Source: Primula veris | Lineage: Eukaryota > Streptophyta > Magnoliopsida > Ericales > Primulaceae | Length of the DNA: 64,000 nt | Reading direction: 5' to 3' | Assembly: GCA_963682055.1 (NCBI GenBank) | Contig: OY821746.1 | Location: 7,289,992 to 7,353,991, forward strand | Shown: positions 1 through 10,383 of the stretch, piece by piece | Layout: each line of letters starts with the position of its first letter | How positions within the stretch are numbered: position 1 is the first letter of the stretch | Made by a program: the position numbers and the translations under genes | Notes under the pieces: generated by a model | What the model saw: the letters and a program-made list of their open reading frames with translations, nothing else | Told to the model about the DNA's origin: nothing | Database searches by the model: none

Positions 1-137
1 CAGAAAGAAATAAAGACGAGATATACAAAGATCTAACTTCCCGACAAACAACAAACCACAGGTGCAATATAAAAAGAAGTGCAAAAATAAAGGGGCAAAA
101 ATACTTTTCATTAATAAAGATGGGATATATCATTGTT

Positions 138-266
138 CATTACATCCGAAAAGAAATTTATTACATCCGAAAAGAAAGTCTATTACATCCGAAAAAGAAA
201 GTCTATTACATCCGAAAAGAAAATCTATTACATCCGAAAAGAAGATCTATTACTTCCGAGAAGAGC
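138..266 (+). repeat. 21-22 bp tandem repeat
   Basis: About six head-to-tail copies of a unit built around TTACATCCGAAAAGAAA. Spacing is 20-22 bases, with small differences in the A run and in the linker (TTTA, GTCTA, ATCTA). The last copy is diverged (TTACTTCCGAGAAG). It lies just left of a purine-rich tract. Short tandem repeats of this kind are known from the hypervariable region before the 3' LTR of Tat/Ogre-type retrotransposons, which is how I read it here. Confidence 0.85.
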
Positions 267-299
267 TAGTACAGAAGATCAGGCAAAGGATCAACTATA

Positions 300-842
300 T
301 AAGCTGACCAAGTGAGCAGGAGACGCCAAAAAGAAAAAGTAAGAAGAAAGAGAAAGGAAAAGCAAGAAGAGGAAAAGAAGAAAAGTGCAAGAAAAGAAGA
401 AGTGATAAGAAAGAAGAGTCGAAAAGAAAAATGACAAAAACCCTAGATGTAACACAAAACCCTTAGGATCACAGGGCTGATTGTTACATCATAGTGGTGC
501 AAAAAAGAAGAAAAAGAAAAAGAGTGATGGGAGAGAAGATGAAGAAAAAGAAAGAGGAGGCACAGAAGAAAAACAGATAAGAAGAAGATAAAGAAATGAA
601 GGAAACAGACAAATAAAAAGGAAGTCAATGAAACAAAAAAGAAAGGGAAAAAGAAAAGAATGAAAAGTAGAGAGAACAGAGTATAAAAAAAAAAGAGAAA
701 CACAAAAGAGGAAGAGGAAGAAATGAGGGAAACTGAGAAAAGAAGAAAAAAGAAAAAGAAAGAGATGGGAAAAGATGGGGAAAAGCAGAGAGAGATAAAA
801 AAAGAAGGGGGAAGGTTAGGGGAAAGTCGATCGGTATCGATG
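300..842. repeat. Purine-rich tract (plus-strand A/G)
   Basis: More than 500 bases of almost pure A and G on the plus strand (GAAGAAAAGAAAGAGG-like), with very few pyrimidines. There is no fixed period. The open frames across it are compositional artefacts with S/F/L-rich translations. It separates the tandem repeat from the first antisense coiled-coil ORF and probably belongs to the 3' spacer of the same retroelement. Confidence 0.8.
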
Positions 843-1109
843 AGAGGGCCCGGCAAAGACATCCCTGTCCCTTAGTGTCGGGTTCCCCCTTAGCATCTCA
901 TTCTCTTCGACTAGAGCCTGACGAGCACGTCGGCTATAAGCCAGTTCGGATCTTAGCCAAGTTAATTCCCGAACCATCTCGGTATGGTGATAACGCATCA
1001 CCTTCAGTTCCTCCTCGGCATCCCTCAACAGCCTTTGTACATGGCTATAAGAGGCTTCAAAAGCCTCGACTTGCAAAGCTAATGTTGATGGGGTGAAAGG
1101 ACCAGACAT
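816..1109 (-). CDS. Small antisense coiled-coil ORF 1 (97 aa)
   Basis: A 97-residue ORF starting with MSGPFTPSTLALQ. The frame stays open further upstream, but a TATA box (1195-1202) lies inside that extension, so the methionine at 1109 is the sensible start. Residues about 12-80 form a charged heptad-like helix rich in E, R and L (for example RLLRDAEEELKVMR), predicted to be a coiled coil. The tail GPSHRYRSTFP is short and polar. I recognise no catalytic domain. It is one of three similar cassettes on this strand, each a TATA box, short leader and coiled-coil ORF. They lie antisense to the LTR at 2955-3480. Antisense additional ORFs are known in Tat-lineage Ty3/gypsy elements; assignment to that class is inference, and the function is unknown. 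Confidence 0.55.
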   Translation of the reverse strand: MSGPFTPSTLALQVEAFEASYSHVQRLLRDAEEELKVMRYHHTEMVRELTWLRSELAYSRRARQALVEENEMLRGNPTLRDRDVFAGPSHRYRSTFP

Positions 1110-1750
1110 CTTAGGGAAATTATAAAGATGAAGGTCTATATATGGGGGAAAATAATATGATGAGAATTGTGGATGTAACCATGCTGTAAGCAGGTATTTA
1201 TAGATCAATTAGATGAGGGCTGGGATTGAGAGTCGCAACCGTTCGCCAATGGGTACTAAGAAGCGATGGCAATTAAAAGATGTGTCTGTTCAAGAAAGAA
1301 CGTTTGGATTCCCCAAAGGTTCTAAAAAAGCGTGAGTAATTAAAAGCCACTCTTGTTCACAAAACGCTTGGATTCTTACCAATATTTAAAGAGGGCAAGT
1401 AATAATGGCATTGAAACACGCGTCATTTCTGGGGAAAGGCATTAGGTTCAAATAAATATCTAAGATCTTTTGCACAGAGATCAAGAAAACTCTGGTGAAT
1501 AAGATTTTTATGCACAGGGCTCAAGAAATCCTATTGGTCCCCAGATATAAAGAGTAAGAAGGTCCAATGGATAAGGTCAAACGATAGGCCCAAGAAAAAG
1601 CATTGATGAGGCCACAAGCGTGCGCAGTCAAAATAAATTGCATTGGAAAAGTAATTCAGATATAAACAATAGAAAGATGTCTTTATTGATTGATTGGTAC
1701 TTCGTTACAGAAGAAGCAATAAAAGGAAATACAATGAAAAAACAATAAAA
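1110..1750. other. Spacer between antisense cassettes 1 and 2
   Basis: Leader and promoter of ORF 1, then unremarkable sequence with no coding signal on either strand. It contains several loosely repeated phrases (for example AAGAAAGAACGTTTGGATT and CAAAACGCTTGGATT), which suggest old local duplication. Confidence 0.4.
1195..1202 (-). promoter_or_regulatory. TATA box of antisense ORF 1
   Basis: TATAAATA on the minus strand, 86 bases before the ATG at 1109. That spacing allows a start site about 30 bases downstream and a leader of about 55 bases. Confidence 0.5.
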
Positions 1751-2089
1751 TCATTTCGTGGAAGGGCCTGCTTCGTCATTTGGTTTCCCCTTCGACCGAG
1801 CATACACTTCCTTAAAGGCCAGTTTGTAAGCCCTCTTGGAAGCAAGTTGCCTATCTCTGGAGGCCTCGAGCTCTTTGATCCGAGCACGAGCGCGAATACT
1901 GTCGAGCAAAGACCTCTGATGCTCCTTCTCCAGGGCATCCAATCGCTCGTCTAGTTCGGCGGCCCGACGAGCTTCCACCGACAACCTGGCAACCCTCTTC
2001 TCGAGATAACGCACCTTCTGAACTTTCTCTTCAAGACGAGCAACGTATTCAGGAAGGTTGTCACCATAGTTTTCAAGAGGAAAAGCCAT
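1751..2089 (-). CDS. Small antisense coiled-coil ORF 2 (112 aa)
   Basis: A 112-residue ORF starting MAFPLENYGDN. An almost uninterrupted charged helix follows (residues about 12-85, with YVARLEEKVQKVRYLEKRV at its start), a strong coiled-coil candidate. The C-terminal block KRAYKLAFKEVYARSK is nearly the same as KRAYKLAFKELHARSK in ORF 3, so the two are paralogues. The tail (GKPNDEAGPSTK) is polar, as in ORF 3 (DDDEEGSSSK). The start at 2089 is chosen because the TATA box at 2138-2144 lies inside the longer open frame. No enzymatic motif is visible. It may be a structural or regulatory accessory protein of a retroelement; a real host gene is less likely, given the LTR and repeats around it. 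Confidence 0.6.
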   Translation of the reverse strand: MAFPLENYGDNLPEYVARLEEKVQKVRYLEKRVARLSVEARRAAELDERLDALEKEHQRSLLDSIRARARIKELEASRDRQLASKRAYKLAFKEVYARSKGKPNDEAGPSTK

Positions 2090-2137
2090 TTGGTCGTTAA
2101 TAAAGAATGAATTACATAAAGAATACTGGGACAGTCC

Positions 2138-2144
2138 TTTTATA
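2138..2144 (-). promoter_or_regulatory. TATA box of antisense ORF 2
   Basis: TATAAAA inside CCTATAAAAGG, minus strand, about 50 bases before the ATG at 2089. The context closely matches the TATA box of ORF 3. Confidence 0.55.
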
Positions 2145-2390
2145 GGAAGAAACAAGGAGTAGATCAAAGGTCATCTCGAAGAAATACAACCTCGTGAACT
2201 TCCCAAGAGCATTTACGGCAAATTAACCACAGTTCCAAATCCAATTAAAGTCATCCAAAAAGACATCAAGAAGATAAACAGACAAGAACAAGGAAAGGGA
2301 AATATTTTATTAATTTCAAAAACTTCGATTACAACTGAGGAGAAGACTCCCCATTCAAGAGAAATTACGACAGAAATTACAAAAGACTAA

Positions 2391-2711
2391 TTATTTCGAG
2401 GAAGAGCCTTCTTCATCGTCATCCGAACTCGGTTTAGACCGAGCATGCAACTCCTTGAAGGCAAGCTTATAGGCCCTTTTTGCTGCCTTCTGCTTGGCCA
2501 GATTAGCCTCGAGCTTCTTTATATGCTCGTAAGCCCAATCCCGATCGGCCATCGTCACATGATGATCAGAATCCATGTCAGACAGCCTTTTCTTGTAGTC
2601 TGAAACCTTGGCCACGAGTTTCTTATTCGCGGTACGAGATTTCTTGATTTCCATTTCTAAATATGAAATATAATTAAAGGAGCTCTCACCAGTAGAACCT
2701 GAAAAACCCAT
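2391..2711 (-). CDS. Small antisense coiled-coil ORF 3 (106 aa)
   Basis: A 106-residue ORF starting MGFSGSTGESSFNYISYLE. Residues about 17-80 are a heptad-like charged helix, followed by the block KRAYKLAFKELHARSK shared with ORF 2 and an acidic, serine-rich tail (SSDDDEEGSSSK). The TATA box at 2766-2771 is about 55 bases upstream, and its flanks match those of ORF 2. The pair therefore looks like a duplicated transcription unit, promoter included. It lies some 240 bases inside an LTR-like segment in opposite orientation. No known domain can be assigned. An additional antisense ORF of a Tat-type retrotransposon is the best reading. Confidence 0.6.
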   Translation of the reverse strand: MGFSGSTGESSFNYISYLEMEIKKSRTANKKLVAKVSDYKKRLSDMDSDHHVTMADRDWAYEHIKKLEANLAKQKAAKRAYKLAFKELHARSKPSSDDDEEGSSSK

Positions 2712-2765
2712 TATGTCATGAGCAAATTAGTAGTAAAATGCCTAATTATGGAGGGAGCACACCCC

Positions 2766-2771
2766 TTTATA
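2766..2771 (-). promoter_or_regulatory. TATA box of antisense ORF 3
   Basis: TATAAA within TCCTATAAAGGGG on the minus strand, about 55 bases before the start codon at 2711. Confidence 0.55.
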
Positions 2772-2954
2772 GGAGTTTTTCTCGAAGAAAGATATTAGGA
2801 TAGGAAACATTAAATGTGCCCCCCTGGAAACCGTCATGAGTCTATTGCGTTTCTCGATGAAGCATTGGGAAGGACAAGACCGAAGTAACGTTCTCGACAA
2901 ACCGAACATGACTCCCCCGACATGGAAACCACGCCGAGTAAGTCAGGGAGCACT

Positions 2955-3480
2955 TGATAGAACATAAAAAATTAGACCCGAATATTCTATTCGGGTAATA
3001 ATCAACCCACTTTATAAATGGGTATCCAACGCTTAAATGGGTCGTCTCATACTTTTTATAGGAATTGAGATGTTACTATCAAAAGCCCAAACCCAATCCA
3101 ATGGGGACCCATGTCTGAAAAACTCCTGGGATGAAGACATTTGTCAACATTCTAGAAGGCATAGTTGCCTATAAATAGCCAACTACCACTCCTAGAAAAG
3201 CACCAGAAAATTTATCCAAAAATTATAGAGAGAAGTTGAGAAAAGAGAGAAACTAACCAACGCATACCACTTCGAGAAATAAACCGAGAAAAGACAAAAC
3301 CGAGCACCGAATAAATGGGGAGAAAGATCAAGACGAGAGATTAAATAGTCATATCGAGCACAATTGTAAAACCGAAATACTAATCCGAGCAAGTGTAATA
3401 GTCCGAATAAGGATAATAATCCGAGCAATAATAAAGATCAGGAAGTGTCCATTATTCACGGTTGATTTACTATTATATCA
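2955..3480 (+). mobile_element. LTR-like segment (probable 3' LTR, Ty3/gypsy-like)
   Basis: A 526-bp segment that starts TGATAG and ends TATCA, with a plus-strand TATA box (TATAAATA, 3170-3177) in the position expected between U3 and R. The sequence just before it (GTCAGGGAGCACT) could be a weak polypurine tract, and no tRNA primer site follows, so I read it as a 3' LTR with the element body to the left. No second LTR or target duplication lies in the window, so the ends are provisional. Confidence 0.45.
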
Positions 3481-4354
3481 TCGTTGAAAAGCCTAACGCG
3501 ATCGATCAAAGTTATGGCTTTATCAATATGAATTTTGTTCAAAACAAAGAAAGTCTTGTTCATCAAAAGGATTTTCTAAGAGAAATGGCTATATAAGGAT
3601 GTTACTCAATAAACACTGTTAAATTGAATTAATCAATAAAAAGCTCTTAACTATCAACGAAAACCCAGTTGTTCGTAATCAATGTTAAATAATTAATTGA
3701 TAATCAACTCAAACTGGGTTTATATATAATCAAAGACTTCAAACACAATATCTAAAGAGAAATCAAGACCTAAAGTATTACTTGTTTTTCCTTCCATCTC
3801 CGAACTTGTTTAGGTACTTTTTCCTTCATCCGAATTTAATTTTTTTTATTCCCAAATCTGAATTTAATTTTTGAAGTCCTAATACCAAGAGATTGCAATT
3901 TATATTATACATCTATACTATTAGTTTATGTCTAGAAGTTTGTTAGGTATTGAAACAAATATTTACAAAATAGTATTGATAGTTTGAAAAATTATAAATA
4001 AAAAAACTGATATAAGATAAACTGTTAAAATAAAAGTAACTGCTATTTCATGGTTATTATCTCTCTCTCTTATTCCCCTTTGCCTTTCTCTCCCACAATG
4101 CTATGGTGAAATTTTTCTCTTTACAAACAGGTAATTGACCCTAAATCATAATATTTAATATACATAAATTTAGTATATATATTTATATAATCTTATTGCG
4201 TAACACTGCTCCCCAAATCACACTACGCATCGAGTGGCCTCCGTGCGTTAGTGTTTGTCGATGTGTATGTATTAAAGTATTAAAGATTGAAGAGAGAGAA
4301 TTTTCAAAAAAAAGATTGAAGAGAGAGAGTAATTAACATAAAGAAAAAAAAAAG
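3481..4354. other. Intergenic, no gene seen
   Basis: AT-rich spacer with short GA-rich runs (around 4290-4345). No coding potential, RNA gene or clear repeat boundary was recognised. Confidence 0.5.
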
Positions 4355-5306
4355 TTTTTTTCTAAAATAGGCTTAGCTGGCATCTTTTATTCCTGATTTG
4401 TCTTATCTGTTATAAATTTTGTCATTTTGGCCTACTTAACAGACTACTTTGAAAGTCTCTTTGATACATGAAAAGAGCACCCTTAATGTGCGCTCTTCAA
4501 CTTATTAGCCTATGTGACGTGACAACTTAAAAAGAACACTTTGAAAGTGTTCTCTATACCAATGTATAAAAATAACACAAAATAAGTCACTCAGACCTAT
4601 TATTTTGTTTTATTAAATTCATCAATTGTGTTGTTATACTGATAAATATTAAATATGTATAATTTTTATAAGTGATGGTAAAGTTAAAAAGTTAAGAAAT
4701 AAGGAAAAATGATAATTTAATACATATTTTGAAAGTTATTTATAGAAACCCGTTTGTTTTAAATTTGACGACTCTTTTATAAAAAAATTACATATTTTAT
4801 GTTTATTTACAAATAAAAACATATGTTATTAAAAAATCCAAAAAATCAGAAAAAATATTTAAAATGACTTAAAACGTCTCATAATATTTTTAAAATTATT
4901 CATACTATTTTAAAATAAGTTAAACTGTTTTTTAAAATAACTAAGATTGGTTTTAAATATTTTGTGTATTTGGATTTTTGTTGATTTAGATTTTTTGGGA
5001 TTTTTTTTTGTAGTTTTTGGCTTTACCATCACTTATAATAATTATTCATATTTAACATTTATCAGTATAACAACACAATTGATAAATTTAATAAAATAAA
5101 GTAATAGGTCTGAATGACTTATTTTGTGTTATTTTTATGGATTGGTATAAAGAGTACTTTCAAATTGCTCTTTTTAACTTGTCACATAGCCTAACAAGTT
5201 GAAGAGGGTGCTATTTTCATGTATCAAAGATAGCACTTTCAAAGTGCTCTTTTAAGTATGCCAAAATAGCAAAATTTGTAAGAGATGAGCTATTTTAGAA
5301 AAAAAT
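4355..5306. mobile_element. Foldback (long-TIR) element, about 950 bp
   Basis: The left arm (4355-4690) and right arm (about 5015-5306) are imperfect reverse complements over roughly 290-330 bases. Both begin at their outer ends with TTTTTTCTAAAATAG and share long blocks such as CAATTGTGTTGTTATACTGA and AATAACACAAAATAAGTCA. The 320-base centre is AT-rich and non-coding. Nearly the whole element could fold into one stem. No transposase is present, so it is non-autonomous; the superfamily is undetermined. Confidence 0.85.
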
Positions 5307-6999
5307 TCTAAAAAAAAGAAGGGGCGGTTTTAAATTTTTAGTGTTTGTCTGTGTGTGCATCTGTTCTCATAGCATTATTGAAAACACCTAATCTTTAAGA
5401 ATAAAAAAAATGAAGTTTTATTATCCGAATTTTAGTTTATCACAAATATTTCGTGCGATCTAATTTAAACTAGTTTCATCTATGTATTTATGTATATGTA
5501 TGTATATACATATATGTTATATATAGAGTATAATTTTTTTGATAAGATATATAGAGTTATATAATCAAAAGTGGAGTAAGAACCATAAAAAAAAAAAAAT
5601 TGGGGGATGAAGTCATGAAGTGTAGAAAGGGGGGGGGGGGGGTTTAGATTTTATTCAATAGAAAAGATGTACGAAATATTTGACACTTGTCAACACCTGA
5701 TTGGCTGATTCAGCCATGTGTAACATTTAAAATTTTAACCCACTGATATCGGTGTTTACAAAGGATGCAAATTGTGAAAGGAATGATAATGGTGTCAAAC
5801 CGTTTAGGGGACCCTAAGAGCAAGGGGGCGCTAACGTTGAGTGTAGACCAACGACATCTACCATAATTTCGAAAATTATGAATTTTTTAATTTTTATCAT
5901 TTATTTTCACTAAAATACGTTAAAAATGATTTTTGTCATCCCTCATGTTTTTATTTTACTTAATCTAATAGTTGATGTAAATTTTAACACCCCCGTTATT
6001 GGTTTCACCCTGTCCGTTGGATGACCGAAGTCACATGACTCATGAGTGATGGAATGTTTGGTAACAGAGGATCCATTCCATACCCGAGTGGAGCAGTTAT
6101 ATATTTCGACTATTCATAGAGCAATATAGATACTAACAATGAGATTTAATTTATATGGACATGACATGTAGAATGGCGAAACAATAAAGTTGATTCGTGG
6201 CAATCTGAACCATTAATACCCCAGTACTATAGAGGATCAGTTTAATGATGATGATGATTCTTACTTTTAATAATTATCAGCCTTCCCTAAGGAAGGGAGT
6301 GTTATTTGTTACGTATTTTGGAACAGTTGCGGATTAAAGAAACACTTCTTTGGAAATGGACAGAGTTTATTAATATATGAAAGGATGATCAAGGAGTGTG
6401 ATCGTTTATTTAAAGGAACAAACATTCACAACATTTTAGAATGACGTTCCATCCAGTTCCCTGCCCACACTTGTGACGGTATTTATTTTCTAGTGACGAA
6501 CTGGCGATATTACTCAAAAGTCACGTAATTCAAAACAGCTCTAAAGTAATTTGATTTATAGAAGGAGATGAGAGGAGGAAGCAAATTCTTAAGATTGCAA
6601 GTCAGGCATTTTCCTGTCTGTGAACGTTAGCAGTAACATTTTTCCTGGTTTTAAATTTTTAATGGCACTTCAAAGCCTACTAGTGAGGCAAGTGGGATAA
6701 TGAAGTTCACAGTAACAGCATTTTTTACCAGAATTAATTTGGTCAACTTTTCTTTAACTGGAAAATGCTTAAAAACGTGATATTGGTGTCTAACTAAATT
6801 TGATATCGATATCATATCGATATTGATCTTGTATCTTATTCTTAATGTATGTGTGTTTTAGATTTACTGATTAGAATTGAGTTACTTAACACGAGGTAGC
6901 GTCTGTTCATTATATGTCTAAGGACTATGTTATGCGTTCATAGAATTTATAGACAAGAAGATCCCCTATAAATGTGGTATTCTTTGTGCGGAGCCGGAA
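5307..6999. other. Intergenic, no gene seen
   Basis: No coding signal on either strand. It contains a run of 15 G at 5628-5642, a TATATG-rich patch near 5480-5530, and palindromic ATCGATAT strings near 6800. The right end is the presumed upstream region of the BTB gene, but I could not find the family's usual N-terminal exons in it. Confidence 0.5.
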
Positions 7000-8020
7000 A
7001 TGAGGGCACTACATTCGACAACTTCAGTAACCCTTTGCTTGGAATTTGTAGATTTGAAGATGGAAGATGGAAACGTAAGTATTCCATAATGTCCCAACAT
7101 CAATCTTTTTTACTCAGTGTTTAAGATTTTATGAAAATACACTTAAAAAATGTAGGCTTTAAGTTGGTAGAAATTGATCAACCAAGTAGCAGAGACTCCT
7201 TTGAAATTTCATTCTCCCTGTTACTCGATAGAAATTGAAAAGGTTGAAAGTAAGTATACCATGATATAGAGTTTAACAACTTAAACTTGTATAACAAGTT
7301 CTCGCAATTGATTGATGCTAAACTTGAATTGCACCCGTTATAGAAATAGTTCATGATGTAGAAATTAAACTTGCCTGATTATTTGTTAACATGTTTGACA
7401 TCACACACATAAACATCAAAATGCAGGATGGTAAAACCTATTCCATCTGGGATGATGAATACTCTGAGAAAAGTTCACCTGATGAACTAATAAGTACAAT
7501 GTTGTCAGAAAGTATTTATACAGACGTTATAATCAACACTAGAGATGGGAGCATCAACGCACACCGAGCTGTTCTTGCTGTGAATTCACCTGTTTTCAAA
7601 ACCATGTTTTCTGAAAGCTACATAGGAAAGGAAATATCTACAGTCAATATCAGTGATATGTCGCTAGGAGCTTGCAGGACTATGCTAAATTTTGTGTATG
7701 GGAAAAGGAGTGGTAAGGACTTACGAGATCATAATATGGAACTTATCATAGCAGCTGATAAATATGACATTGTGAACATCAAAAAGGCGTGTGAGGTAAG
7801 TCTGTGCGAAGATGTAGGTGACAAGAATGTATTTCAGAGGCTTAAATGCGCTCATACATATGACTTGTCAGAGCTTAAAACGACTTGTTTATTTTATCTT
7901 GTGAAGATGGGTATGATATTTCAGCTTCAAGAGGATTACATTTCTTTTCAACGGGAAGCCGATCGGGAACTTCTAATTTTAGTCTCAAAAGCATGTCTTG
8001 ATGCGTTGCAAGCTACTTAA
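7000..8020 (+). CDS. BTB/POZ domain protein, At1g21780-like (N-terminus short)
   Basis: Two exons join in frame: 7000-7074 (donor GTAAGT) and 7427-8020 (acceptor ATGCAG), giving 222 residues. Exon 1 ends in LCLEFVDLKMEDGN, matching the VEFLDLK strand of the MATH-like N-terminal half of the At1g21780 family. Exon 2 carries the BTB fold (ESIYTDVIINTRDGS, then NAHRAVLAVNSPVFKTMF, through the block ending in LNFVYG). A BACK-like helical tail follows (ADKYDIVNIKKACE, and QREADRELLILVSKACLDAL at the end). Family members act as substrate adaptors of Cullin-3 ubiquitin ligases. About 100 N-terminal residues typical of the family are not visible upstream, so either an exon was missed or the gene is truncated. 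A possible extra, stop-containing exon remnant lies at 7155-7250. Exon 2 could alternatively be read with the in-frame ATG at 7391. A decayed relative lies at 19258-20526. Confidence 0.7.
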
Positions 8021-9109
8021 ATACAAGAGACCAGTTCCGAACACTGATAGATACCGATTCATCCCATCGTAGATTTTTCATCCCTCTGATTTTACTCGAT
8101 TTTCTTTTAGATCTTTCATAATTAGTCAATTTACTTTTCAGAGTTAATTTGGACGTGTTTTTTTGTGTCTTTGATAAGCATAACCTGGGTATTTTGATTA
8201 CTGTGCAACCTGACTTGAATTTTCATACTATCTAAGTTCAATACGGCCATATCTCGGCTCTTATGAGTATGTCCTTAATTTGCATCTTAAAATCGGTATT
8301 TCGGCTACAAACTATCCTTCTTATTTTACACTTCATGAAAACCATAATAGCTTCAACGAATTGTGAACTTAATTATAATAAGAATGTGCTTTCTCCCATT
8401 CACAGGTTCGTATTATCGTCTACCAGCAATAAATTATGCCAAGCTCCTATTTTTGATGTTTTGTACTTGAATCGTATACCCTTTTTTCTAGTGTAAATTG
8501 TAAACCAACGTACCATATATTAATGTCACGTGAGACCAAAGTTTCTATAAACTTACAAAAGAATCGAGGACAAAAAAATTCGTACGAAAAACCAAGTCGA
8601 GAGAACGTGTAATAAAATACTACTTCGTCTTATTTATAGTTTTATAAGAACCAGTGGAGAGTGAATTTAGGTTTTCTGAGTTATTACTTCCCGGTTTTTG
8701 AGGTAAGTGTAATTCTAGAATGTAAACCAGCCTCGTTTTCAGAGTTTTGGCGGCTTATACCACTTTAAAAATGAGTTTTTTTTTTTTCTTCATAAAAAAA
8801 AAATATTTAAGTAAAACTTATAAAATACGATAAATAAATGATAAAATATTAAGCTAGAACAAATTATATCCAATAAGTAGAGCACATTCAACAAAAATAT
8901 CGTATTAGACCTAAAATTATATTGTGATTTTTTAAAAAGAAAATCAGAGACCAAATCTGTTATCTATTTAACAAATCGGTTCCTTTTCTATTTTCTTTAA
9001 TATATGAGACCACATGGAAACTTACATAAAACTAAATGGTTCATTAGTGTACTAAATTCTATAAAAAAAATGAAATCTTATCTCCGTAAAGACTCGAACA
9101 TGGTTTGAC
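8021..9109. other. 3' flank of the BTB gene and intergenic DNA
   Basis: Probable 3'UTR for the first few hundred bases, then AT-rich sequence without recognisable genes. The small open frames here have no family resemblance. Confidence 0.45.
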
Positions 9110-10383
9110 GACTCTATTTATTTTGTTGTAAAATGAGGGTAAACAAACATTTACGGGTAAAATAAATTTTTCGGGTGATTGGTTTAACGTAAAACATTTT
9201 TTTTTGGAAAACTTTTTTCACATATCCAGTAAAATTGGGGGAAACGATTACCCCGTAAATAAAATTGTAAACGGTTTACGGAGCCTCTCTCTATATTCTT
9301 TCTAATACTAGTATTATAACTATTATTAATTATAGATCTATTCTTTCAAAATTATTTAATAATTAGTCCAATTCTATCTACTAACCAATAAAAAAAATGA
9401 AAAAACATGAAAAATTCTAAAAAATAACAAAATTGGAAAAAAATCAAAAAAAATCAGAAAAATCTAAAAAACCCAAGAAAATTTGAAAAAACTAAAATCT
9501 AATTAACCAATAAAAATATAAATAAATAGGAAAAAATCTAAAAAATAACAAAAAAAATGGAAAAAATAAAACAAAAAATTCCGAAAAAATCTAAAAAACC
9601 CAAGAAAATTTGAAAAAGCTAAAATCTAATTAACCAATAAAAATCTAAATAAATAGGAAAAAATCTAAAAAATAACAAAAAAATGGAAAAAATAAAACAA
9701 AAAAATACGAAAAATCTAAAAAACCAAGAAAATTTGAAAAAGCTAAAATCTAATTAACCAATAAAAATATAAATAAATAGGAAAAAATAACAAAAAATAA
9801 CAAAAAAATGGAAAAAATAAAACAAAAAATTCCGAAAAATCGAAAAAACCCAAGAAAATTTAAAAAAAGCTAAAAAAAGTCAATAATATCTTCTATACTT
9901 ATATTTTTATGAGTTTATATGTTGAAAAATTATAAGTTATTATAAGCGACGTATATGAAATAAAATATGTGTTTAAGTTAAGTTTCATATACATGTTGAC
10001 GAAGTTTTTTTCAGAAAAATAGACGAACTTTTAGCTTTTTTTCAGTCAAAATAATTGTGATTTTAATCACTAATGTTTTTAAACTTTCACGAACTTATTC
10101 ATTTTTGTGACTTTTAGTTAATTTTTATGACTTTTAGTTAATTTTTGATGTTTTTCATCTTAAAATATTTTGTTTAAAGTATGAACAATGTTTATTTATT
10201 TATGCATCGAATTTGTCTAATTTAAATAAGCAATAGATTTTTGAATTTCAATAGAATTCCCATGGGAAACTTTTGACGCACCAAACACCCGTAAATAAAA
10301 TGCAAACAAAAGTTTGCACCGTAAAACTTTACTCAAAAAATATTTTCCCTCCGTAAATATTTTACTACGAAACAAACAGAGCC
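9110..10383. mobile_element. Degenerate non-autonomous TIR element
   Basis: The left end reads GACTCTATTTATTTTGTTG and the reverse complement of the right end reads GGCTCTGTTTGTTTCGTAG. Similarity continues, with gaps, into the flanking hundred bases of both arms (shared TTTACGGGT and GTAAAACTTT-type blocks). The interior is an AT-rich tandem array with no transposase. Ends of this kind are common in plant non-autonomous DNA transposons. I cannot fix the superfamily because no clean target duplication is visible. Confidence 0.45.
9380..9880. repeat. About 125-bp tandem repeat, four copies
   Basis: Units start near 9381, 9501, 9628 and 9751. Each contains TTAACCAATAAAA, AAATAAATAGGAAAAAAT, AACAAAAAAATGG and CCAAGAAAATTTGAAAAAG in the same order. 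Only A, T and a little C/G are used. The array fills most of the interior of the TIR element at 9110-10383. Confidence 0.8.

Noticed and set aside
443..862. 139-codon minus-strand frame rich in F, L and S
   Set aside because: It is the pyrimidine strand of the A/G tract. The composition explains the openness, and there is no domain or start context.
9380..9880. CRISPR-like or satellite array
   Set aside because: Direct repeats have no unique spacers. They are simply AT-rich tandem units inside a transposon-like element, in a plant genome.
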